A stretch of 64,000 nt of DNA from Snowella sp. (GCA_003249095.1 QBMS01000002.1:6711-70710), one strand, 5' to 3'; positions 8,687 to 18,669 are shown, counted from the first letter of the stretch. Numbers and translations: made by a program. The notes: generated by a model from the sequence alone, not told the origin.

Positions 8687-10441
8687 GTGACAAAAACAAT
8701 TATCAATAGTCAATTTGGCAGGGTTTATTCTATTCTTTGGGCCTGGGGACTCCTACCCTTAGTCGTGACGGGCTGTCAATCTCCCTCCGTTAGTCCTCCT
8801 CCTCAACAAGCCGCGATCGCGAATTCCCAAACGTTAAAACTACTCTCCTGGCAAGCTCCGACCATTCTTAATCCCCATCTCTCTACAGGATTTAAGGATG
8901 CAGAAGCCAGTCGGATTACCTTAGAACCCTTGGCGACTTTCGATAAAAAGGGTCAATTAGTTCCCTTTCTCGCGGCTGAGATTCCTTCTCTGACCAATGG
9001 CGGCCTGAGTAAGGATGGTAAATCTGTGACATGGAAGCTCAAAAAAGGGGTTAAATGGTCGGATGGTCAGCCTTTTACGGCCAAAGATGTGGTGTTTACC
9101 TACCAATTTATTACTAACCCTAAAGTGGGTTCGACTAGTGCGGGCAGTTACGAAGCGGTTAAACAAGTGGAAGCCCTAGATGACCATAGGGTAAAAATTA
9201 GTTTTAAAACACCTACTCCTGCTTGGTTTCTGCCCTTTGTTGGCAGTGAGGGCATGATTTTACCCAGTCATTTATTTGCTTCCTATAATGGTGAAAATGC
9301 AAGACAGGCTCCTAATAATTTAATGGCGATCGGGACAGGCCCCTACAAAGTTGTTCTCTTTAAGCCAGGGGATATCGTCGTTTATGAGCCGAATTCTAAT
9401 TTCCGAGAATCTAATCCATTAGGATTTAAAAAAATTGAGTTAAAAGGAGGAGGAGATGCGACATCGGCGGCACGGGCTGTATTGCAAACAGGGGATGCGG
9501 ATTATGGATTTAATTTACAGGTTGAAGCTCCGATTTTAAAAGAATTGGAAGCGGCGGGAAAAGGAAAAGTGGTGGCAAATTTGGGATCGTTGAGTGAGCG
9601 CATTACCTTAAATTTGACCGATCCGAATCAAGTGACCGAACAAGGTGAGCGGTCTAGTTTACAATTCCCCCATCCCTTTCTTCAGGATAAAAAAGTTCGA
9701 GAAGCTTTTGCTTTAGCGGTAGATCGAACGGCGATCGCTGAACAACTGTATGGCATAACGGGAAAGGCAACGGCCAATATTTTGCTCTTGCCCCAGGAAT
9801 ATTACTCACCCAATACGAAATACGAATTTAATCTGAAAAAAGCGGCTAATTTATTGGATGAAGCGGGTTGGAAGGATAGTAATAATGATGGAATTCGGGA
9901 TAAAAATGGGGTAGCAATGAAAGTTGTTTATCAAACAAGTGTTAATCCTCTGCGCCAGAAAACACAGCAGGTGGTGAAACAGGGATTGCAATCTATCGGC
10001 ATTAATGTAGAGCTAAAAAGTATTGATGCCAGTATCTTTTTTTCCAGCGATCCAGCTAATACGGATACGGTAGAACGCTTTAGTGCAGATTTACAAATGT
10101 TTACTACTGGAAACTCTAATCCCGATCCCAGTAAGTCCATGCAGGGGTTTACCTGTACGGCAATTCCGACTAAAGCGAATAATTGGACTGGCGATAATTA
10201 CGGACGTTATTGTAATCCTGAATTCGATAAACTTTGGCAAAAATCCCAACAGGAATTAGACCCGAAAAAACGACAACAATTATTTATTGCGATGAATGAT
10301 ATGATTATTAATAATTTTATTGTGATTCCCTTAGTACATCGTGCGGATGTAGTCGGTGTGGGGAATACTTTAATGGGAGTTGATCTCACGCCCTGGGACA
10401 GAAATACCTGGAATATTAAGGATTGGAAACGGGGCAGTTAA
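8687..10441 (+). CDS. Peptide/dipeptide ABC-transporter substrate-binding lipoprotein
   Basis: About 584 residues. A hydrophobic leader ending in a VVTGC lipobox indicates a lipid-anchored periplasmic protein. The SBP_bac_5 (OppA/DppA) domain follows, with typical segments such as KWSDGQPFTAKDVVFTYQF and VREAFALAVDRTAIAEQLYG. By family it captures oligopeptides or other solutes for an Opp/Dpp importer. A DppC-type permease lies at 36337, far away, as is common in cyanobacteria. The GTG at 8687 is preferred to that at 8675 because AGGAG (8671-8675) overlaps the latter and sits 11 bases before the former. Confidence 0.92.
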   Translation: MTKTIINSQFGRVYSILWAWGLLPLVVTGCQSPSVSPPPQQAAIANSQTLKLLSWQAPTILNPHLSTGFKDAEASRITLEPLATFDKKGQLVPFLAAEIPSLTNGGLSKDGKSVTWKLKKGVKWSDGQPFTAKDVVFTYQFITNPKVGSTSAGSYEAVKQVEALDDHRVKISFKTPTPAWFLPFVGSEGMILPSHLFASYNGENARQAPNNLMAIGTGPYKVVLFKPGDIVVYEPNSNFRESNPLGFKKIELKGGGDATSAARAVLQTGDADYGFNLQVEAPILKELEAAGKGKVVANLGSLSERITLNLTDPNQVTEQGERSSLQFPHPFLQDKKVREAFALAVDRTAIAEQLYGITGKATANILLLPQEYYSPNTKYEFNLKKAANLLDEAGWKDSNNDGIRDKNGVAMKVVYQTSVNPLRQKTQQVVKQGLQSIGINVELKSIDASIFFSSDPANTDTVERFSADLQMFTTGNSNPDPSKSMQGFTCTAIPTKANNWTGDNYGRYCNPEFDKLWQKSQQELDPKKRQQLFIAMNDMIINNFIVIPLVHRADVVGVGNTLMGVDLTPWDRNTWNIKDWKRGS

Positions 10442-10460
10442 AAGGGTTACTTTTAGGCGG

Positions 10461-10554
10461 AAGTTTTGGGTGCAAGTGCAAGTTTTTGGTGCAACTACAA
10501 GTTTTGGGCGCAAGTAACAAGTTTTAGGCGCAAGTAACAAGTTTTGGGCGCAAG
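10461..10554. repeat. Short tandem repeat, 19-20 bp unit, about five copies
   Basis: Units resembling AAGTTTTGGGCGCAAGTAAC start at 10461, 10480, 10499, 10519 and 10539 (periods 19, 19, 20, 20; the last is partial), with a weaker part-copy just before. The downstream copies are nearly identical and the upstream ones more diverged, as expected for a slipping array. It lies directly after the binding-protein stop and runs into a palindrome. Confidence 0.85.
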
Positions 10555-10564
10555 CCTTGCGCCC
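10546..10564. terminator. GC-rich palindrome GGGCGCAAG/CTTGCGCCC
   Basis: Nine-bp perfect arms (10546-10554 and 10556-10564) with one central base. Palindromes of this GGGCGCAAGCCTTGCGCCC type recur between genes in cyanobacteria. It lies between two convergent genes and could end transcripts from both, although no U-run follows. Its left arm is the end of the tandem array, so the array may have grown from it. Confidence 0.5.
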
Positions 10565-10589
10565 CTACTGAAATTTATCGCTGTAGTGA

Positions 10590-11189
10590 CTATTTAATAT
10601 CGTTTTTCTGCTTGATTTCATTCCTTGGTAAGGACACATCTATATTTATACCTCGGTCATAGATAACCAGATCCCATTGACCCGAACGATTAGTTTCAAA
10701 GGAAATAAAACGACCATTGCCGCTAATACTGGGACGACGCACTTCTCCTGGCAAATTTTGGGTAATATTCTTGGCTTCAAAGGTTTGTCGGTCATAAAAC
10801 CAAATATCGGATTTTCCCGATTGCTCAGAAACATACACCAGATAACGTCCATCGGCACTGATATCGGGTTGATCTTGAAAATTATTGGGTTGATTGACTC
10901 CAGGTAAGGGAACGACACGACGGTCAACCAGGTCGTAAAGCCAGATTCCCCGTTGTCTGCCGCGATCGGAGGCAAACACTAAATAACGACCATCATAGGA
11001 AAGACGGGAATTTTCTTCATTTCTGGTAGTATTCAGAGAAGATCCAAGATCCTGGGGGAGTGGTGCAATAAAACCCGTTTCTTGACAACTCTCTAAACCC
11101 ATGACTAAGGCGATCGCAACGAATAACGCCATTCCCTGGATGAGTCCAAACGGTTTCCTAAAATTATTTAATTTAGGATAAGACTTCAT
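10590..11189 (-). CDS. TolB-like beta-propeller lipoprotein (PD40 repeats)
   Basis: About 199 residues from the ATG at 11189. An N-terminal hydrophobic segment ends in LESC, a plausible lipobox. Three PD40/WD40-like repeats follow: RLSYDGRYLVFASDR..IWLYD, DISADGRYLVYVSEQ..DIWFYD and SISGNGRFISFETNR..DLVIYD, as in TolB and DPP6-type propellers. At about half the length of TolB, it has only three or four blades and lacks the TolB N-terminal domain, so it is not TolB itself. It overlaps the end of the PedR-like gene by 17 bp, suggesting co-transcription. An upstream in-frame start at 11240 is less likely. Confidence 0.75.
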   Translation of the reverse strand: MKSYPKLNNFRKPFGLIQGMALFVAIALVMGLESCQETGFIAPLPQDLGSSLNTTRNEENSRLSYDGRYLVFASDRGRQRGIWLYDLVDRRVVPLPGVNQPNNFQDQPDISADGRYLVYVSEQSGKSDIWFYDRQTFEAKNITQNLPGEVRRPSISGNGRFISFETNRSGQWDLVIYDRGINIDVSLPRNEIKQKNDIK

Positions 11190-11463
11190 GGGAATTAGTC
11201 GTCTGAACAGGGAGAGGCAGGACGCAACAATTGACATCATTTAAACAGACTTTTCCCCACTGCAAACCCCAACGGACTAACTCTACTCGATTATCAGTTT
11301 TGGTTTTAGTCAGAATATGGCTAATGTGATTATCAACCGTTCGTTTACTAATTTCTAGCTTTTCAGAAATTTCTAAATTGGTCAATCCGATGGCAACTAA
11401 TTCTAGAATTTCGATTTCACGTCCCGACAGAGAAACGGGGACTTGGGATTTGCTGCTCATCAT
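11173..11463 (-). CDS. pedR: Mini LuxR-type regulator, PedR-like
   Basis: 96 residues consisting almost only of a LuxR/NarL helix-turn-helix (residues about 10-72: LSGREIEILELVAIGLTNLE through KRTVDNHISHIL), with no receiver domain. This matches PedR of Synechocystis, a small LuxR-type regulator reported to respond to photosynthetic electron transport through thioredoxin and a critical Cys80. Here Cys79-Cys80 and Cys73 lie just after the HTH, so the redox cysteine position is kept. The symbol rests on this similarity and the Cys position. It lies upstream of the TolB-like gene on the same strand. Confidence 0.78.
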   Translation of the reverse strand: MMSSKSQVPVSLSGREIEILELVAIGLTNLEISEKLEISKRTVDNHISHILTKTKTDNRVELVRWGLQWGKVCLNDVNCCVLPLPVQTTNSHEVLS

Positions 11464-11533
11464 AGGTCTACCTGCGAGTATATATACTTATTTTTATTCT
11501 AGAAGATAGAGGTAAGAAGAGTATATGGGTTTT

Positions 11534-12775
11534 CTAAATTTGAGCAATGTTGTTGGAATTTGACGAACAACAGAATTTCTCGACACAACGCACAAAAATT
11601 TCTACTCCCGTTGCGAGAACGGTTTCATCAAAATCAAAACGGGGATGGTGATGGGGATAGTGTAAGCCGAAATTCGCATTGGCAGACCCCAAAAAGAAAT
11701 AACAGCCTGGAACTTCTTTCAGGAAAAAGGACATATCTTCGCCGCCCATTGTATGACACTCTGGCACAACTCCCGCAGGGGTTTCGACGACTTCTAGGGC
11801 AACAGAACGCACGAGATCGGTTATTTGAGCATCGTTGATGACAGGAGGGTATAACTGCCAATAATCCAATTCGTAGGTCGCGCCGTGAGCCTGGCAAATG
11901 CCACGAATAATGGTTTCTAGCCGTTCGGGAAAATAGCCGTCAAAACAGGGGTTAAAGTAACGAACCGTGCCGCTCATCCTAGCACTATCGGCAATCACAT
12001 TTCGGGCGGTTCCTGCGTGTAGTTCTCCAATGGTGACAACGGCAGAATCCAGGGGATTCACATTGCGAGCGACAATCGTTTGGAGGGCATTGACGATCTG
12101 GGAACTCACTACCACTGAGTCAACGGTTTGATGAGGCATGGCTCCATGACCACCCCGACCGAAAATTTTACATTCAAAATAATCCGACGCAGCCATTAAT
12201 GCTCCCGTCCGCACGCCGACCGTTCCAATGGGTAAATTATTCCAGAGGTGCAAACCAATAATGGCATCCACGTCAGGATTTTTGAGGACTCCTTCCTCAA
12301 TCATGGGCTTTGCTCCCCCTGGCCCTTCTTCTGCGGGTTGAAAAATAATTTTGACCGTTCCCTCAAAGTCCTCTCGATGTTGCGATAAATAACAGGCTGT
12401 CCCTAACGCGATCGCGGTATGACCGTCGTGACCACAGGCGTGCATAATGCCTGGATGTTGAGAGCAATAGGAAACCTCATTTTCTTCCTGAATCGGTAAG
12501 GCATCCATATCTGCCCTAATGGCGAGGACAGGGCCAGAGCGGGAACCTTTAATTGTGGCGACAATCCCTGTTTTGGCGATGCCCGTTTGATGTTCAATAC
12601 CCATTTCCGTCAATTTCTCAGCAAGGAAAGCTGAGGTTAATTGTTCCTGAAAAGCTAACTCTGGGTGTTGGTGAATTTGTCGCCGCCATTGCACGATTTG
12701 AGGCTGGAGTGCGCGGACGGCTAACCGAACAGAAGAGGAACTAAGAGAAGAGAAATGGGGCAGGGTGGAAATCAT
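11534..12775 (-). CDS. M20-family metallo-amidohydrolase
   Basis: 413 residues. M20 metal-site motifs are present: HACGHDGHTA (near residue 110), FQPAEEGPGGA with the catalytic and metal glutamates, GLHLWN, the dimerisation-domain GRGGHGAMPH, and a C-terminal MGGEDMSFF metal ligand. This is the IAA-amino acid hydrolase/hippurate hydrolase subfamily, which cleaves N-acyl amino acids. Cyanobacterial members are annotated N-acyl-L-amino acid amidohydrolase; the physiological substrate is unknown. It is cytoplasmic with no signal peptide. Confidence 0.92.
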   Translation of the reverse strand: MISTLPHFSSLSSSSVRLAVRALQPQIVQWRRQIHQHPELAFQEQLTSAFLAEKLTEMGIEHQTGIAKTGIVATIKGSRSGPVLAIRADMDALPIQEENEVSYCSQHPGIMHACGHDGHTAIALGTACYLSQHREDFEGTVKIIFQPAEEGPGGAKPMIEEGVLKNPDVDAIIGLHLWNNLPIGTVGVRTGALMAASDYFECKIFGRGGHGAMPHQTVDSVVVSSQIVNALQTIVARNVNPLDSAVVTIGELHAGTARNVIADSARMSGTVRYFNPCFDGYFPERLETIIRGICQAHGATYELDYWQLYPPVINDAQITDLVRSVALEVVETPAGVVPECHTMGGEDMSFFLKEVPGCYFFLGSANANFGLHYPHHHPRFDFDETVLATGVEIFVRCVEKFCCSSNSNNIAQI

Positions 12776-12939
12776 AGAGGAGGAGAAATCGCAAGTTGCT
12801 TTCGGAATGGGGAAGAAGTTATTAGAAATATCATTATTTATCTTTAAATTATAGCAGATCCTTTCAGACTATCGCGAATACCGACTTCTGTTGGGAAATA
12901 CTTGGAGAAACAAGAAATTCATTTAAAAACTTTCTGAAA

Positions 12940-15900
12940 TCATTTTTCCGTTATTTCCAGTTGGCTAGAAGCAGACCGTCCAAATTCCTCTGGAGCGTAT
13001 TGGAGATGCACCTCTGTGCCTGGCCAATCAAATAAGCCAGGCGTAACCGATCGCACTAAATAATGGAGGGTATAAACTCCCGCTTCTAAATGATCTCCGT
13101 AGGCCGATACACGATCGCGATGAATTTGTTGATAATTAATTTCCCAACTATCGGGTTGAGATTGAAAATAGGTCGGAGCCGTTTGAAAACTGGTATCAAT
13201 GGCTTCCAATCCTGCGGGCAAGGGATCATTAATTACCAAATGATCAATGGGATGATCGGTGATAATTTCTAACTCCAGATCGAATACCTGACCTGGGGGA
13301 ATGGAGAAAGGTTTATTATCAGCAACTAATCCTTGTTCAGCGAGTATTTTAGTTGCATTGGCAGGATGGACATAGCGTGTAATTCGTAGCCCGTTTAATT
13401 GTCCAGGTTGATTGCCTGGTAAACGATAACGATAGGCCGCTAGATAATGAAGGATTCCCATACCTGATTTTTTTAGGGTTAACTGATGATTGCCCTTGGG
13501 TAATTGGGGCGTAGCAAGGGTAAGATTTTCAGTGAATTTTTCTGTTCCCTTAAATTGAGATTTTAGTAATAGCTTACGGTCTAATTCTACCGAAGCTTGA
13601 AAATTACTAGGCTTGTCTTCCAACTGACTATAATCTACTAAAGCCATTAACGCTTGAGCATTATCATAACTATTTTGCCAGAGGCCATCCCGTCGCAGGG
13701 AAAGTAAACCTTTTAGGAAACGATCAATCTCTTCTAAGGGTTGTTTTTGGATAATAAATAATTGTAGAGCCTGGGATTGGTTTGTCGTAGCAGAATTAAA
13801 CCAACGCCAACCCTGGGGAAGATTGGTATTAATCACGGCATTACGACCCGTTTCATAGATAGATTGTTGAATTTTTTGGGTTAATTGTTGGGCTTCTGTT
13901 TGCCAATTCGGAAATTGACTGAGATAACGGGCTAATTGAATTTGGTTTGTTAAATCGAAGGAGTCTTTTTGTTCATAAAGACTGGATAGAAAATCTTCTC
14001 GTGTTTCACCTAATTGGGATAAAGCTTGTAATGCCTGTAAACGAACTTGATTTTTACAAAGAGCCGTATCGCAAAGCCCAGAGATGCTAGGATTCGTGAT
14101 GATTTTGGCTAAATATTTTTTCAGATTATTCAACATGACAGGATTTACTTCAAAGCCTGCTGCTTTCACTTGCGCTAGACTCATGGCGGCATAGGGCGTG
14201 ATAAATAAATCAGATTTTTTAGCATCGGGATAACTGGCAAATCCACCATCTTCTTGTTGTAATTTTGCCAACTCTAGCAAGGATTTTTCAATTACTTTTT
14301 CTAAATCAAATTGGGTTTGAATCTGGGGATATTTTTGGGATAATATTTCTAAATTTGCGGCGATAATCAACTGACTGGCTATCGGCTCCAAAAAAGGTAA
14401 TTCCTCATTATTGAAGACTTTTTTAGCGGGAACAATTATCTCAGGAATTAAGCTACTGGCTAAATTAATTTCTAAACCACCAACATCGGCGATCGCGTTT
14501 TGATCAATATTTAGGGGAATCGTCACGCGATTAGGGGTTGTTCCCGTTGTCACTATTTGTTCCGTTATCGCTAAATCTTCAACCTTGAGGGGAACTTCAA
14601 AGCTATCCATTTCTTGATTTAATTGGCTAGAAAACTGTACCGTTCCCCTTCCAACCTGTTTCGCAATTATCGGAAAACGATAGGCTTGGGTTCCTGAATT
14701 TGCAGAGATTTCCAAGGTCGATTTTTCGGCAAACTTTAAATTTTGATTTAACGAACTGGTAATCTTTAATGTCCCCGTTTCTCTCTGAGTATTCGTGACC
14801 GATAAACCACCTAGAAAGCGATCGCCGAGTCGGGCAAATTGGGGTAAAAGGGGATTCGTCACTAGGGGTTTAGTGGTCACAAACGTGCTTTCACCATTCC
14901 CAAAATGCCAGTTTCCATCAGTCGCCACAGCCATCACCCGCCAACTCGTCAGATCATCGGGCAGGGTAAAATTAACGCTTGCTTGACCCTGGGCATCGGT
15001 GAGGACGGAGCCATCGTAATAGGCGATCGCTTGAAAATCCCGACGAATCTGGGTACTGCCAATCCCCGTAGAAGTTCCGCCCCCATAGCCCCAGCCTTTT
15101 TCCAAGGGAGAAGCCATCGGCGTTAAAATCACCTGGGGACGATTATCCGCAAGACGGGTAGAAATATCCTGATCCGCATAGACAGTTTTGACTAAATCTG
15201 GGGGACGATAACCCGTTAACTGCAATACGGCATCATTAACAACCATGACGCTCACCTGTCCCTGTACGGGTTGCCCTTGCAAATTCGTTAAATTGAGGGT
15301 TAGATTTTGAGTATTTTTCGGTTGTAACTCGTTTTTTTGTGGTGTAATTTTAACCTTTAAGTATTGATCTTCTAGATTCAAATTAAAGGGAGCAAACCCA
15401 ATTTTAACTAACTTATCTACGGAACCTGTTTCTGTTTCGTTGAGAGGTTTACCCTGTCTCACCAATACGGCTTCCACTGCGGCATTGGGTAACATTTCTG
15501 GTGTAATTTGAAACTGAATTTTTGGGGCATTTCCTTTTACTTTTTGCAATGTACTATAAATCGTATTATGGCGCACGACGGCAAAATATAATTCCGCTTC
15601 AGGATAGGGCGATTGAATCAACGCTGTTGCGGTTTCCCCCACTTTATAATGCTTTTTATCTAACTCAATACTTAAACGATTATTTCCATAGCGATCGCCC
15701 CAACTGACGGCATTATTTCCTGTCACCCAAACTTGTAAATCCGTTGCAGTTAACTCATTTTTAGCATTAACAAAATTGGCTTGAATGCGGTAGGAACCAC
15801 CATCGGGAGGCGTTAAGTTAATCGTCTGAGCTTCGGTACTAGAGTTAATTTCTTGTTCGGCAACTTTTTGGTATTGAATTTGATGACGAGCCGTTGCACT

Positions 15901-18669
15901 TCCTTCCTCTAATTGAGTCACACTACTATAATCAATTTTTTGTAATTCTACTCGAATTTTTTCGCCAGCAATAACTTTTCCATCGGGATCAGTCACAACG
16001 ATTTTAATCGGAAATCCTTGCCCAGCATTGGCCACAAAATCACTTTTTAACCCAATTAAACGATTGTCGGGAAAAGCGGTAAAGGTTTGGGTATTAGCAA
16101 CCGAAAGATTAGAGACATCTTTGACTTGGGCTTCCACTCGATATTGCATCGGGTAGGGCAAATCCTGAGCAACGGCGATCAATTGACTATTGTTACCCGT
16201 CGTATCTAAAACTGCGCTTCCTTGTAACACTTCATTGGGAACCTGGGGAGTTTCTTCTGGCCAAAACCACTGGCGACCAAAGGAAAATTCTTCCCAATTT
16301 TTGGGGATAAAATCAACCTTTTGACGAGTCACAAAATAATCCACTTTACCTGCTTGGACGGGCGCGCCAAAGAGATATTTACTGTCCGTTTTAGCAGTTA
16401 TCTTTTCACCCAGCAGAGCAAATTTTTTATCTAAACTTAAATCCACTTTAAAATTAGGGGGCTTAAATTCAGCGACTCGGAACTCTCCCTCAATTTCTGC
16501 GCCTGTTTCTGCTTTCGCATGGAGAGAATAATAGCCTAATGGTTGATTTTTTTCTAAGGGAATAGAGAAGGAAAACGTGCCAAAATCATTGCTGATCTCT
16601 GTCCCTAGATCCTTTGTTTTGCCATTGGGATCAATTAACTTAATTTGATAGGGCGTTGTTTTATCCTGGGTTAAAACACCATTTTTTAAATAATAAGCGG
16701 TTCCTGTAAACCAAGCTTTTTCTCCTGGTTGATAGAGTTGGCGATCGGAAAAAATTACGCCCCTAGATTGGGTTTTGTTTTCATCCCAATTGGCATCAAT
16801 GCCATACTCATAGGCTCCACTATATTCATCCGTGCGGGTGAAGGCCCAATCCTCATTTTCTCGGACAATCACCAATAATTTGGGAGCCGTTTTTTTAATT
16901 AAACAATTTTGCCAAACTTGCCCTTCTATTTTCGCAGTTCCCGTGTGATCTGTTTTCGTTACAGCACAGGTTTGAGTAGGATTTTTCGTTTTAGCTTCTA
17001 ATAGAGAAGGGTAAATTTCAACGCGGGCATTGGGAACCACAGAACCATCATTGAGATGATTCACTCTGACCAACCCTGATTCGGGAAACCATTGGGCAAA
17101 TACCCCTAAATTGGTTAATTGAACTAATCCATAAAATTCTGATTCTCGCCAAGCTTTTTTATTATTATCCGTATATTGATTGGTTTTAGCTTTAATGCCG
17201 TAGGCAATCATTCCTGTTGCTTTACCTAATTTTTCCTTGAGGGGAATAATATTATCAATGGTTTTATTTTTAGTTTCTTTGGCTGTAAAAGTTTGCCAAT
17301 TTTTTGCGCTCGGTAATAGGTCTTTGTTATTATTCTGGGAAAAGGCTGAATCGGTGAAAATTAAATCCGTTGGCTCGACCACTTTATAGGCGGCTTGATA
17401 CTGAGAATTCGGCAAATTAACGGTGGAAATATTCAGTCTTAGATTGAGATCTTTAGGAAAAATGTTTAAGCCCGTTGGAGCCCAAATATCGGGAGAAATA
17501 TCACCCGTTTGGTAATTGAGGGTAATCGGTTTTTCGAGGGTTTGTCCAAATTGATCTTTTAATTTTTCGTCGATCGCGATCGCGTAGTTCGTATTGGGTT
17601 CTAATGCCCAGGGATTGAGGCTGATATAATTATCCCCGTCATAGACTCTGACCACTTTGATCCCTTTTTTGGGGGGCGGATCAATCTTAATAGAGTCTAA
17701 AGCGGAACTGGCAACTAAACCATTATTAAATTTGAATTGGGGACTCCCTTGCACAAAACGACCGTAGGCTCCCCCCGCATCAGGCATTCCATAGGGTTCA
17801 ATTTTTTCAAACGCTAACGGTGAATAGGTAAAGACTTCCGTTGAATAGGCGATCGCTGAGGGTAGATTGCCATTAATGGAGCGTAAATCTTTATTAATTT
17901 TTAATTGATAATTTGTCGCTTTTTTTAAGGGATATTTAGGTTTAATGGTGTAGGTTTTAGATAGTAAAGAAGGGTCAAATTTTTCGTCAGGAGTATCAGG
18001 ATTAAGGGTATTTTTTTCGGTTTTTAAGTTGATATCTAGAGGAATACTTTGGGTTTGATCCTGGGGAATCAGTTTTAAATTTTCTCGCAAAGAATCCAGA
18101 TCCAATTCTACGTTAGATTTAAACTCAAGGGTCGGATTAATATCAATGGGTTCGGGTTGACTATCGGGTTCTTTTTGACTACGGGGTAATTCGCTTAATT
18201 GAATGTTTTCTGTGCTAAATGTCCAGGCTAAATCTTCTTTGAGTTGATGGTTTTTTAAATCTGCTAATCCTGCCTTGAGGGTGACTTGTAAACGAGTGGC
18301 TTTGGGAATAGCTTTATCTGCTTGGAATCCGATCATTTTAGGGGTTAGAAATCGAAATTTGCCAGGTAAAACGGGGTAAACTTCAAATTTCTCTAAAAGT
18401 TGCTGTTGTTGGGGACTCGCGATCGCCTCTAGGGGAATCAGGGGTTCTTTAAAACGAATCCGAATTTGGGCTAGGGGTTGACTTTCTCCCAAAGGACTAA
18501 TTTGCTCTATCCAGTCGGGCAATTCAGGTGCAGGCAAGGATTCAACGAAAGCAGGGCCGTTGGGAGCAAAGGGCAAATGTAAGAAACGACAAGCACTCAG
18601 GCTCACTACAAAACACACCAATAAAAATACTAATTTGCCCCAGCGTCTCATTTTTCTGTTAGTTGTCAT
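12940..18669 (-). CDS. Alpha-2-macroglobulin family lipoprotein, thioester motif lost
   Basis: About 1909 residues from the ATG at 18669. The signal ends in SLSAC, a lipobox, giving a periplasmic lipid-anchored protein. A2M features include the MG2-like FSDRQLYQPGEKAWF, the macroglobulin stack, a central Gly-rich loop followed by LPDDLTSWRVMAVATDG, and a C-terminal alpha/alpha toroid. Bacterial A2Ms with a CLEQ thioester (YfhM type) trap attacking proteases; here the aligned place reads ELPFLEPIAS (codons 14383-14394), so the reactive Cys and Gln are replaced by Phe and Pro. It therefore resembles thioester-free A2Ms and cannot trap covalently. No pbpC partner is adjacent. Confidence 0.88.
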   Translation of the reverse strand: MTTNRKMRRWGKLVFLLVCFVVSLSACRFLHLPFAPNGPAFVESLPAPELPDWIEQISPLGESQPLAQIRIRFKEPLIPLEAIASPQQQQLLEKFEVYPVLPGKFRFLTPKMIGFQADKAIPKATRLQVTLKAGLADLKNHQLKEDLAWTFSTENIQLSELPRSQKEPDSQPEPIDINPTLEFKSNVELDLDSLRENLKLIPQDQTQSIPLDINLKTEKNTLNPDTPDEKFDPSLLSKTYTIKPKYPLKKATNYQLKINKDLRSINGNLPSAIAYSTEVFTYSPLAFEKIEPYGMPDAGGAYGRFVQGSPQFKFNNGLVASSALDSIKIDPPPKKGIKVVRVYDGDNYISLNPWALEPNTNYAIAIDEKLKDQFGQTLEKPITLNYQTGDISPDIWAPTGLNIFPKDLNLRLNISTVNLPNSQYQAAYKVVEPTDLIFTDSAFSQNNNKDLLPSAKNWQTFTAKETKNKTIDNIIPLKEKLGKATGMIAYGIKAKTNQYTDNNKKAWRESEFYGLVQLTNLGVFAQWFPESGLVRVNHLNDGSVVPNARVEIYPSLLEAKTKNPTQTCAVTKTDHTGTAKIEGQVWQNCLIKKTAPKLLVIVRENEDWAFTRTDEYSGAYEYGIDANWDENKTQSRGVIFSDRQLYQPGEKAWFTGTAYYLKNGVLTQDKTTPYQIKLIDPNGKTKDLGTEISNDFGTFSFSIPLEKNQPLGYYSLHAKAETGAEIEGEFRVAEFKPPNFKVDLSLDKKFALLGEKITAKTDSKYLFGAPVQAGKVDYFVTRQKVDFIPKNWEEFSFGRQWFWPEETPQVPNEVLQGSAVLDTTGNNSQLIAVAQDLPYPMQYRVEAQVKDVSNLSVANTQTFTAFPDNRLIGLKSDFVANAGQGFPIKIVVTDPDGKVIAGEKIRVELQKIDYSSVTQLEEGSATARHQIQYQKVAEQEINSSTEAQTINLTPPDGGSYRIQANFVNAKNELTATDLQVWVTGNNAVSWGDRYGNNRLSIELDKKHYKVGETATALIQSPYPEAELYFAVVRHNTIYSTLQKVKGNAPKIQFQITPEMLPNAAVEAVLVRQGKPLNETETGSVDKLVKIGFAPFNLNLEDQYLKVKITPQKNELQPKNTQNLTLNLTNLQGQPVQGQVSVMVVNDAVLQLTGYRPPDLVKTVYADQDISTRLADNRPQVILTPMASPLEKGWGYGGGTSTGIGSTQIRRDFQAIAYYDGSVLTDAQGQASVNFTLPDDLTSWRVMAVATDGNWHFGNGESTFVTTKPLVTNPLLPQFARLGDRFLGGLSVTNTQRETGTLKITSSLNQNLKFAEKSTLEISANSGTQAYRFPIIAKQVGRGTVQFSSQLNQEMDSFEVPLKVEDLAITEQIVTTGTTPNRVTIPLNIDQNAIADVGGLEINLASSLIPEIIVPAKKVFNNEELPFLEPIASQLIIAANLEILSQKYPQIQTQFDLEKVIEKSLLELAKLQQEDGGFASYPDAKKSDLFITPYAAMSLAQVKAAGFEVNPVMLNNLKKYLAKIITNPSISGLCDTALCKNQVRLQALQALSQLGETREDFLSSLYEQKDSFDLTNQIQLARYLSQFPNWQTEAQQLTQKIQQSIYETGRNAVINTNLPQGWRWFNSATTNQSQALQLFIIQKQPLEEIDRFLKGLLSLRRDGLWQNSYDNAQALMALVDYSQLEDKPSNFQASVELDRKLLLKSQFKGTEKFTENLTLATPQLPKGNHQLTLKKSGMGILHYLAAYRYRLPGNQPGQLNGLRITRYVHPANATKILAEQGLVADNKPFSIPPGQVFDLELEIITDHPIDHLVINDPLPAGLEAIDTSFQTAPTYFQSQPDSWEINYQQIHRDRVSAYGDHLEAGVYTLHYLVRSVTPGLFDWPGTEVHLQYAPEEFGRSASSQLEITEK

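Noticed and set aside
13090-17720. Several open frames antisense to the alpha-2-macroglobulin gene
   Set aside because: All lie inside a strongly coding gene on the other strand and show no protein-like features of their own.
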